A stretch of DNA of 64,000 bases from positions 1,440,501 through 1,504,500 of the forward strand of contig JACEUQ010000002.1 of assembly GCA_024998815.1 (NCBI GenBank), written 5' to 3'. The translations under genes were made by a program, and so were the position numbers. Origin of the DNA: Opitutus sp. (GTDB taxonomy: Bacteria > Verrucomicrobiota > Verrucomicrobiia > Opitutales > Opitutaceae). Positions 54,422 to 61,498 of the stretch are shown here, in pieces. The notes below the pieces were generated by a model. That model was not told the origin of the DNA. It made no database searches and saw nothing but the letters and a program-made list of their open reading frames with translations. Every line of letters starts with the position of its first letter. Positions within the stretch are counted from its first letter, which is position 1.

Positions 54422-55756
54422 CTACGCCGCCAGCAGACCGATCAAGCCGCTGGCGGCGATCACCGCCACCACGTTCGCCCGAAAGCGGTGTAACGCCACA
54501 AACGCCCCCACGACCAGGCCGACGGCCAGCCAATCCACGCTCGCCCAACTTCCGCCCGGCACCAGCACCTGCCAACCAAACCACACCGCGAGGTTTAAAA
54601 TCACGCCCGCCACACTCGCCGTCACCGCGCTCAGCGCCCCCGCCAGCTGATTATTTCCGCGCAACTGCTCGATGTGAGGCGCACCGAGAAAAATCCACAG
54701 GAAACAGGGCACAAAGGTCACCCACGTGGTGATGGCTGCCCCCAAGCTTGCCGAGGCGAGCGGGCTCAACGCTCCCGGCTGATTCCAGCCGCCAAGGAAG
54801 CCCACAAACTGCAGCACCATGATGAGCGGCCCGGGGGTGGTTTCGGCAAAAGCCAACCCGTCGAGCATCTGCGGGGCGGCCAGCCAGCCGTGGGTTTCCA
54901 CCGCGTGCTGGGCCACGTAAGGCAACACCGCGTAGGCGCCGCCAAAAGTCACCATCGCCGCCTTGCTGAAAAACACTGCCTGGTTCACCCACACCGAGTG
55001 CCACCCCAGCAGCACGCCAATCACCCCCACCGGCGCGAACCAGAGCACCACGCAAACCGTCACCACGCGCACCGCCCGCCGCATCGTGGGCAACACGCCG
55101 CAATGCCACGCCGCATCAGCAATCACCGCCCGCTCGGTGACGCGTTCGGTAATATCAGCAGGTGATGAAGCCCCTGCCCTCACCCCGAGGCCGCCGCCCA
55201 TTGGCGCAAACACCTCCGGCGCCAGCCGCGCTCCGATCCACCCCACCAGCAACGCCCCCACGACGATGAGCGGGAACGGCGTTTTAAGAAAAAACACCAG
55301 GGCGAAGGCCGTTATGGCAATCGCCCACAGCGGCGCGTTGTGCAGCGACTTTTTTCCGATGCGCAACACGGCTGCGACCACGATGGCCACCACCGCCGGT
55401 TTCAGCCCGTGAAAAACGGCAGCCAGCCACCCGATGTGCCCATAAAACACATACACCACGCTTAGCGCCCAAAGCAGGAACGCCGATGGCAACACGAACA
55501 AGACGCCGGCGACGATGCCGCCCCACGTACGATGCAGTAACCAGCCGCAATAGATGGCCAGTTGTTGAGCTTCGGGGCCGGGAAGCAGCATGCAAAAATT
55601 CAGCGCATGCAGAAAGCGCTGCTGGCCGATCCACTTTTTGCGCTCCACGAGTTCCTGTTGCATGAGGGCGATCTGCCCGGCCGGCCCACCGAAGCTGATA
55701 AAGCCTAGCTTGAGCCAGAACCGGAACGCCTCACGAAAAGTAGGATGACCCGCCAT
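54422..55756 (-). CDS. chrA: Chromate transporter ChrA
   Basis: A 444-residue two-domain membrane protein of the CHR family that exports chromate by proton motive force. Each half has the signature: GFISFGGPAGQIALMQQELVE and LPGPEAQQLAIYCGW in the first, VTFGGAYAVLPYVAQHAVE and ETTPGPLIMVLQFVGF in the second. About ten to twelve membrane segments. ATG 55756 is preferred over an upstream codon. Confidence 0.94.
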   Translation of the reverse strand: MAGHPTFREAFRFWLKLGFISFGGPAGQIALMQQELVERKKWIGQQRFLHALNFCMLLPGPEAQQLAIYCGWLLHRTWGGIVAGVLFVLPSAFLLWALSVVYVFYGHIGWLAAVFHGLKPAVVAIVVAAVLRIGKKSLHNAPLWAIAITAFALVFFLKTPFPLIVVGALLVGWIGARLAPEVFAPMGGGLGVRAGASSPADITERVTERAVIADAAWHCGVLPTMRRAVRVVTVCVVLWFAPVGVIGVLLGWHSVWVNQAVFFSKAAMVTFGGAYAVLPYVAQHAVETHGWLAAPQMLDGLAFAETTPGPLIMVLQFVGFLGGWNQPGALSPLASASLGAAITTWVTFVPCFLWIFLGAPHIEQLRGNNQLAGALSAVTASVAGVILNLAVWFGWQVLVPGGSWASVDWLAVGLVVGAFVALHRFRANVVAVIAASGLIGLLAA

Positions 55757-55897
55757 GGTTGCCGAACGTGCGCAACGCCTCACCCGAGGCGAGCCTAGTT
55801 GTGCAAAGCAAACCAGCGAAGGAATCCGGCAGCTTGGGTGTGCCTGCGCAGAGGGCGCATATTCAGGTTATTCGTGTCGTTTCGTGTTTTTCGTGGG

Positions 55898-56695
55898 CTA
55901 CAACCCGAAAAACGTCCGCGCCGTCTGGGTCGTCGCCTCCGCCAACTTTTCCACGCTCACCCCGAAAACCCCGGCGGCGTAGTCGGCGGTGTGGCGCATA
56001 AACGCCGGCTCGTTGGGTTTGCCCCGATGCGGCACCGGCGTGAGGTACGGCGCGTCGGTCTCCAGCATCAGCCGGTCGAGACCCTGGGCGAGGGCCGACG
56101 CCCGCACGTTCTCCGCATTCTTATACGTGAGTACACCGGTGAACGACCCGAAGGCCCCGCGTTTCACCAACTCGGCCATCTCCTCGGGCCCTTCGCTAAA
56201 GCAGTGAAACACCACGCGGGTCCAGTCGACGCCGCTCGCGTCGATCATCGCCACGGTCTCGGTAAACGCCCCCCGGGAATGAACCACCACGGGGCAGCCC
56301 AGGCGCTGGACGATTTTCAACTGGAGGGCGAAGGCGGCCTGTTGCCAGGCGAAGATTTGTTCGGCCCGAGCCGCGTCGTCCTTGGGCAAATGAAACCGAT
56401 CCAACCCGCATTCGCCGAGGGCGACGGGCTTTTTTCCGTCCGCCCAAAAACCCTCAATTTGAGCGACCTCGTCAGCCCAGTTTTCCCGCACCGAACACGG
56501 GTGGAGCCCGACCGTAAAGTGAACGACGCCGGGATGCGCGACGGCGAGATCGCGGATCAGCGCCCAATCCTCGCTATCAGTACCAATGGAAATCATCGAA
56601 GTGACGCCGGCCGCGCGGGCGCGGTCGAGCACCGCGGGCAGCTCGCCGCGCCGGGCAAAGCCATCAAGGTGGGTGTGGGTATCGATCAGGTGCAT
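55898..56695 (-). CDS. tatD: TatD-family metal-dependent hydrolase
   Basis: A 265-residue TIM-barrel metallohydrolase acting as a 3'-5' DNase. It has the metal site DTHTHLD at residues 5-11, then ISIGTDSEDW, GLHP, ALGECGLD, VVHSRGA, HCFSEG and LLETDAPYL-type (LMLETDAPYLTPVPHRGKPNEP). ATG 56695 begins MHLIDTHTHLD, the family start; a longer reading is non-homologous. Confidence 0.94.
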   Translation of the reverse strand: MHLIDTHTHLDGFARRGELPAVLDRARAAGVTSMISIGTDSEDWALIRDLAVAHPGVVHFTVGLHPCSVRENWADEVAQIEGFWADGKKPVALGECGLDRFHLPKDDAARAEQIFAWQQAAFALQLKIVQRLGCPVVVHSRGAFTETVAMIDASGVDWTRVVFHCFSEGPEEMAELVKRGAFGSFTGVLTYKNAENVRASALAQGLDRLMLETDAPYLTPVPHRGKPNEPAFMRHTADYAAGVFGVSVEKLAEATTQTARTFFGL

Positions 56696-56803
56696 CGCAC
56701 CATGACGGCATGGCCCGCCCGCAGTGCGCGAGGCAAAACCAAACCCACGGCGACCGATGGGGCGGTTATACTCGGGTTGGGTAGCAACGATAACTCCAAC
56801 CAC

Positions 56804-56822
56804 CCTGAGCTCACGCTCAAGG
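56804..56822. repeat. Single TTGAGC-type hairpin
   Basis: CCTGAGCTCACGCTCAAGG followed by the family spacer (CCACACGCTTCGTGAGCAC), between tatD and the carboxypeptidase gene. Confidence 0.8.
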
Positions 56823-56899
56823 CCACACGCTTCGTGAGCACACTCCTCCTCACCCCACTCTCCGCTGCCTCAAACCGCCCCGATGCGTTGGTTAAAGCG

Positions 56900-58456
56900 T
56901 CACCCTTTTCCCGTCAGGTACAGCGGTGCGTAACGCTCCTGCAGATAACGCAAAAGGTACTTCGGGCTTAGCTCGTCACCGGTCACCCGCCGGACCAACT
57001 CCAGCGCTTCGTAGCGCCGTCCCTGCTCGTGGATCTGCGTGCGCAGCCAGCCCAGCAGGCGAGTGAAATCCCCTTTCTCAAAATCGGCGTCCAGCTCGGG
57101 GTACACCTTGCGCACGGTAAACCAGAGCTGGGCGGCGATCATGTTACCCAAACAATAGCTCGGGAAATACCCGAACGCCCCACCCGACCAGTGCACGTCT
57201 TGCAACACCCCGACGCGGTCGCTGGTCGGTGTAAGGCCGAGTAACTTTTCCGAGAGCGCGTTCCATGCCGACGGCAGGTCGGCCACCGAGAGTTCGCCGG
57301 CAAACAGCCGCCGCTCCAGCTCGAAGCGTAGGAGAATATGGAGGTTGTAATGCACCTCGTCAGAATCGACGCGGATGAGTGTCGGTGCGACTTCGTTGAC
57401 CGCCAAGTACAGGTCGGCGGACGATACATCGGCGAGTTGCGCGGGAAATTTTTCACGGAAACACGGCTCGAAAAAACTCCAGAAGGCGCGGCTACGCGAG
57501 ACCTGGTTTTCCCACAGGCGGCTCTGCGATTCGTGTACACCCATGCCGGCGTTCTGGCCGAGCGGCGTGCCCTGAGCTGCGAGTGGGAGGCCCTGCTCGT
57601 AGAGCCCGTGGCCGGTCTCGTGGATGGCCGAAAACAGCGAATCGAGCGGGTTGTCGGCGTCGAAGCGCGTGGTCATGCGGATATCGGCTCCTGAGCCCTC
57701 GCAGAAAGGGTGGAGCGAAACGTCGATGCGGCCGCGACGGTAGTTGAATCCGAGTTTTTCGGTGACCTCGCGCAGGAAGTCGCGCTGGGACTCGACGGGG
57801 AAGTTTTTGAAAATGCCTGGCTTGGGGCGCACGGGAGAAGCGGCGATGGCGCGCACGAGCGGCACGAGGCCGGCCTGCAGTTCGGCGAACAGCTCGGTCA
57901 GTTTCGCGGCGGTCAGGCCGGGATCGTGTTTGTCGATGGCGTAGTCGTAGGGCCGGTCGCCCCAGCCGAGGAAGACGGCCTCCTGGCGGGCGAGGTCGAG
58001 GTGTTTTTGGAGAAACGGGGCGAACGCCGCAAAATCAGAATGCTCCTTGGCGGCGGCCCAGGCGTGGTAGGCGGCGCTGGAGTGGCGGGCCTTCTCGGCC
58101 ACAAACGCAGCAGGCAATTTGACCACCCGCTCATAGTCGCGGCGCGCCTCTCTCACCACCACCGCCTGATCCGCCCCTCCCGCCACACCGCCCCCGGCCA
58201 AAGTGTCACCTATTAGGTGACACTTTGGATTGGCGAAGGTGGTGGACTCCAGATCGCGGAGGAGTTCACCGATTTCGGGATCGGATGCGGCGGCGTGCTG
58301 GAGTTCGGCGAGCAGGGTGAGTTGTTCGGCGCGCTGGTCGGCGCTGTCGGCGGGCAAATTAACCTGTTCATCCCAGCCAAGCAGGCCGGCCACGGTACCC
58401 AGATAATGGGCACGGTTGAGTTTGGCGACGAGGCGCTCGTAGGCGGTGGCAGTCAT
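56900..58456 (-). CDS. Thermostable-type carboxypeptidase (M32, Taq family)
   Basis: A 518-residue zinc metallocarboxypeptidase. The HExxH motif is in FSAIHETGHGLYEQGLP with the downstream glutamate in MGVHESQSRLWENQV. The N-terminal region (AHYLGTVAGLLGWDEQVNLP) and DFLREVTEKLGFNYRRGRIDVSLHPF are typical. Length matches the family. ATG 58456 is chosen over an upstream codon with a Cys-rich, non-family extension. Confidence 0.96.
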   Translation of the reverse strand: MTATAYERLVAKLNRAHYLGTVAGLLGWDEQVNLPADSADQRAEQLTLLAELQHAAASDPEIGELLRDLESTTFANPKCHLIGDTLAGGGVAGGADQAVVVREARRDYERVVKLPAAFVAEKARHSSAAYHAWAAAKEHSDFAAFAPFLQKHLDLARQEAVFLGWGDRPYDYAIDKHDPGLTAAKLTELFAELQAGLVPLVRAIAASPVRPKPGIFKNFPVESQRDFLREVTEKLGFNYRRGRIDVSLHPFCEGSGADIRMTTRFDADNPLDSLFSAIHETGHGLYEQGLPLAAQGTPLGQNAGMGVHESQSRLWENQVSRSRAFWSFFEPCFREKFPAQLADVSSADLYLAVNEVAPTLIRVDSDEVHYNLHILLRFELERRLFAGELSVADLPSAWNALSEKLLGLTPTSDRVGVLQDVHWSGGAFGYFPSYCLGNMIAAQLWFTVRKVYPELDADFEKGDFTRLLGWLRTQIHEQGRRYEALELVRRVTGDELSPKYLLRYLQERYAPLYLTGKG

Positions 58457-58675
58457 GGCACCATGCAAGCACAGCCAACAAAGATCGCGAAGCGAAGAAT
58501 CGCCGCAGACGGACGTACGAATCAAAACGGGCTATCCGCCTTCATGCGCCACGGGAGCCTGGACTCGAACTCATTGCCGCAGGTTGAGCCGGCAAGTTCG
58601 CGGTAAACCAACTCACGTACAAGGTGAGCTTAACTACAGGGGCTCTTGGGTGCGCGGATGCTTTGCAGAAAACAC

Positions 58676-58851
58676 CCTGTGCTCACGCTCAAGGCCACGA
58701 GGAGTGGGGTGACGCGGAGTGGGCTCACGAAGCGTGTGGTCTTGAGCGTGAGCACAAGGATGTCGTAACCCCTTACTTGAACGCTAACCCGTATCACCGC
58801 CCACCTGACCTGCGCGCTTAATTCCTCAGACAGACTGGAAGTCTGCGCTAC
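58676..58851. repeat. Inverted TTGAGC-type hairpins and CAGACT palindrome
   Basis: TGTGCTCACGCTCAAGG (58678-58694) and CTTGAGCGTGAGCACAAGG (58741-58759), with compensating changes relative to the usual hairpin, then an ACAGACTGGAAGTCTGC palindrome (58830 onward). No gene in the 408-bp gap 58457-58864. Confidence 0.85.
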
Positions 58852-58864
58852 TTTTCAGAAAGGA

Positions 58865-59128
58865 TTACGTCTTCTGACCGTTGTTGCACACGTAGTGAGC
58901 CAACGAACGGTTCATGTTGTAGGCTTTGAGCGAGGCGTCGGCGGCAACGTTGTTGCTCTCAACGAGGAACCGGGGGGAACGCTGCAATGCGACCTGCTCC
59001 TGTTCGGCGGCAGTGACGATGAGCACCATCAGCTCGGCTTTATCGGGCAGGCGATAGGCAGGGAAATTCGCATGCGCGGCAAGCCAGCTGACGGTTTTTT
59101 GAAAAGGACTGGTTTCGGGAGCTCTCAC
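58865..59128 (-). CDS. Uncharacterised small protein
   Basis: 87 residues from GTG 59128 (VRAPETSPFQKTVSWLAAHANFPAYRLPDKAELMVLI...). The reading remains open upstream to 59362 but would then overlap the ArsC-like gene by 101 bp and lose coding character, so the shorter form is preferred. It ends in YNMNRSLAHYVCNNGQKT. No family recognised. Confidence 0.5.
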   Translation of the reverse strand: MRAPETSPFQKTVSWLAAHANFPAYRLPDKAELMVLIVTAAEQEQVALQRSPRFLVESNNVAADASLKAYNMNRSLAHYVCNNGQKT

Positions 59129-59261
59129 GGCGGCACAGTGCAGGAAGAATCCGGCGCGAGTCAACGGGCGGAATGAGCCGACGCGCAGATTAGGGTGAAA
59201 ACGGGTAGCATGGAGCCGTGCGTTTACGCTGAAAACACCCGCCCTTGAGGGGAAATTGGCG

Positions 59262-59675
59262 CTACCTACGCACGCAGCCGGCGAAGACGCCCGACCACGT
59301 GGGTTCGTCGAAACCCACCAGACCCACCCCGGCCAACGCACCATTGGCACCGGTTGAATCACCCGATCCGATGACGAAGGGGCGTTTCACCAGGCTGCCG
59401 TTTCCGGCCAACAGCGTGAGGGCTTCGGCCTCCGATAAGGTGGGCAGCAGTTCGCCGACTTTGAGCTTACGGTACTCCACCCCCGAGGTGTTGAAGAGCT
59501 TGCGCAGCGCAACCCGGCCTCCGAGGCGGCGGAGCATCGCGCGCAACTCGGCGGGCGATGGCGGGGTTTCGCGGATCGGCTTTTCGTCAAAATCGATGCC
59601 GTGTGCGTCCAGCCATTTTACCGCGCGGCGGCAGGTATCACAGTTGGCGTAAGTATAAAGCGTGAGCGTGGACAT
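59262..59675 (-). CDS. ArsC/Spx-family thioredoxin-fold protein
   Basis: 137 residues of the arsenate reductase-like ArsC/YffB/Spx family. It opens STLTLYTYANCDTCRRAVKWLDAHGIDFDEKPIRETPPS with a CxxC (C12-C15 counted from ATG 59675), followed by LRKLFNTSGVEYRKL and the LLAGNGSLVKRPFVIG segment. The C-terminal part after residue 105 is unusual. Whether it reduces arsenate is not settled by sequence; a redox role is likelier. Confidence 0.85.
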   Translation of the reverse strand: MSTLTLYTYANCDTCRRAVKWLDAHGIDFDEKPIRETPPSPAELRAMLRRLGGRVALRKLFNTSGVEYRKLKVGELLPTLSEAEALTLLAGNGSLVKRPFVIGSGDSTGANGALAGVGLVGFDEPTWSGVFAGCVRR

Positions 59676-59701
59676 CGGTGTTTGGTTTAAGGGCAAAAAG
59701 T

Positions 59702-59771
59702 GGCGCAGACTTCCAGTCTGCTCCGGTTGGTTCTTGTAGCGGTCGCAAAGCAGACTGGAAGTCTGCGCTAC
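59702..59771. repeat. Inverted CAGACT palindromes
   Basis: Copies at 59702-59721 and about 59750-59771, plus a decayed third (AGCAGACCGGAAGACTGCG) at 59781-59799, between the ArsC-like gene and the EEP-family gene. Confidence 0.85.
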
Positions 59772-59823
59772 TTTTATCGGAGCAGACCGGAAGACTGCGT
59801 CACTTGGCCAGTCATTATCCGCC

Positions 59824-61467
59824 TCATTTCACCCAGTCGGTCGATTTCACCAAAAACTGCCAGGTGCCTTTGAACGTGCCCAGTTCGCCGTAAAAAGTGA
59901 GGTTCCCCTCTTGGTTTCGGCGTTGGGCGTAGAGGCGTTCGCGGATCTCTTTGCGCGGGCCGTAGACGTCGTAGATTTGACCGCGCACCTCGATGCGGAG
60001 CAGACGATCGTCGAGCGCCTGAGCTTTGACGCGAAAGAATTTACCCGTCCACGTGCCGTCGCGCAGATTCGCTTCTGCAGGGAGCTGGGCGAGCTCCACA
60101 GCGGCGGAGAAATCCGTCTTGGCCAAATCCACCTTGCGCGCGGCCGCATCGCCGTCGTCCTCGCGGCCGGCCGCTTCTCGGGTGAGCGGGGTAAATTTAC
60201 CGGGCTGCCCATCGGTGACGGTCTGGAATCGTGCGGTCAGCGGGAAATGATCGGAGTAGCCGCGCCCCCCCGCGCCTTCCGCGCTCCAGCGCACGGGCAG
60301 CAAGTCGGCGGCGTCGGCGTTGAGCCCGGCGAAGCGGGCGACGGCGAAGGAGTTGTCCACATAACGCACGCCGGTCTGATCGTAGAGGCCGCGGGTGATC
60401 AGCAGGTGCATCAACGTCCCCCATTCACCCGCGTAGACGTCGCTGCCGCGTTCGGCCTCGGCCAACTCGAACCACAGGTTGTAGAGGTCGCGGGTCGAGC
60501 CGCGGATCGCCAGCTCGTTGCCCTGCGAACCGAGCACCTCGTTGATCCCGGTGGAGGGGAATTTACGGTAACGCCGCTTCTGGTTGTAGTGGGAATTCAG
60601 GTCACCCCCGATGACGATGTCGGCATGAGGATCGGCCTTCAAAAGTTCGTCGAGACGGCGGCGCAACACGGCGGCATTTTCGAGACGAATGAGCTCCATT
60701 TTAGCGTCGCTGGCGCCGGCTTTCCAGTGGTTGTTGAACACCGTCAGCAGATAACCGTCCACGTCGAGTTGCACCTCAAGCAGGTTGCGGGCGCTGCTCA
60801 TCGCGAAGGTGCGCACCGTTTTTATCGGGAGCCGGGTGAACACCACGTTCTTGATCGCAGGGCGAGCGCGCAGGTCGACCACCTCGTCCGCGTTGGGCCC
60901 AGCGCCTTCGGCTGCAGCGTCGCCATCACCGCCGCTGACTACGGAGTAGCCAACCATTCCTCGATCGACAAAGGCCTTAAGCAAAAGCGCCTCGGCGGGC
61001 AGGTCGGCGATCTCGGGCGTGAAGTCAGGGCCGAGCATCCGCTCGATGGTCGTACCGGCGTAACGCTTGAGCAGTGCCGGATAATCCGGCGGGCGTTTCC
61101 CCGGCGTGTGGTCGATCTCGATTTCCTGAAACAAAATGACTTCGGGCGGGTTGCCGACGGAACCCGCGCGGGCAACGACGGCGGCGATATTCTGCAGCTT
61201 GGTCAACGCATGGGCAGGCGTGTAACGCGCCGGTTGGTAATCGTCGTAAACCGCCACACCGTCGGCGTCGTGAAGATTTTCCACGTTATAAACCATGACC
61301 GTGAACGGCCGCGCCAGCAACGAGGACGGTGCCAGAGCCAGCAGCAGGAAAACCCATGGGCGGGACGCCCATGCCACACCGAACCGAGTCCACGCAGAAT
61401 GGGCGTTCCGCCCATGCATGGCCTCAGAGTGGCACTGGCGTCCCGCCCGTGGGATTGGCTCGATCAT
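59824..61467 (-). CDS. Secreted endonuclease/exonuclease/phosphatase-family protein
   Basis: A 547-residue protein if started at ATG 61467. The EEP domain has MVYNVENLHDADG, the metal-binding Glu in VILFQEIE, IVIGGDLNSHYNQ and the terminal SDHFPLTARF. A C-terminal domain (about residues 420-547) of unknown role ends in LVKSTDWVK. The membrane-like leader VFLLLALAPSSLLA directly follows a translated palindromic repeat (VAWASRPW), so the true start is uncertain (61467 or 61419). Probably a secreted nuclease or phosphatase. Confidence 0.85.
   Translation of the reverse strand: MIEPIPRAGRQCHSEAMHGRNAHSAWTRFGVAWASRPWVFLLLALAPSSLLARPFTVMVYNVENLHDADGVAVYDDYQPARYTPAHALTKLQNIAAVVARAGSVGNPPEVILFQEIEIDHTPGKRPPDYPALLKRYAGTTIERMLGPDFTPEIADLPAEALLLKAFVDRGMVGYSVVSGGDGDAAAEGAGPNADEVVDLRARPAIKNVVFTRLPIKTVRTFAMSSARNLLEVQLDVDGYLLTVFNNHWKAGASDAKMELIRLENAAVLRRRLDELLKADPHADIVIGGDLNSHYNQKRRYRKFPSTGINEVLGSQGNELAIRGSTRDLYNLWFELAEAERGSDVYAGEWGTLMHLLITRGLYDQTGVRYVDNSFAVARFAGLNADAADLLPVRWSAEGAGGRGYSDHFPLTARFQTVTDGQPGKFTPLTREAAGREDDGDAAARKVDLAKTDFSAAVELAQLPAEANLRDGTWTGKFFRVKAQALDDRLLRIEVRGQIYDVYGPRKEIRERLYAQRRNQEGNLTFYGELGTFKGTWQFLVKSTDWVK
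61353..61454. repeat. Cluster of GGGCGGGACGCCC palindromes at the EEP gene 5' end
   Basis: Three copies (61353-61376, 61397-61415, 61430-61454) of the CATGGGCGGGACGCCCATG type. They overlap the predicted N-terminus of the EEP gene and contain one of its possible start codons. Confidence 0.88.
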
Positions 61468-61498
61468 GGACACGCGGTTACACTACCTCTCATTCGCC

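Noticed and set aside
55898-56803. Longer TatD start at 56803
   Set aside because: The first 36 residues lack family similarity; the enzyme begins at MHLIDTHTHLD.
58540-58625. tRNA-like sequence on the minus strand (contains GAGTTCGAGTCC and a terminal GGCGCA)
   Set aside because: The T-loop-like string is not flanked by a pairing five-base stem, and the acceptor arms do not match; no cloverleaf can be drawn. At most a decayed tRNA fragment.
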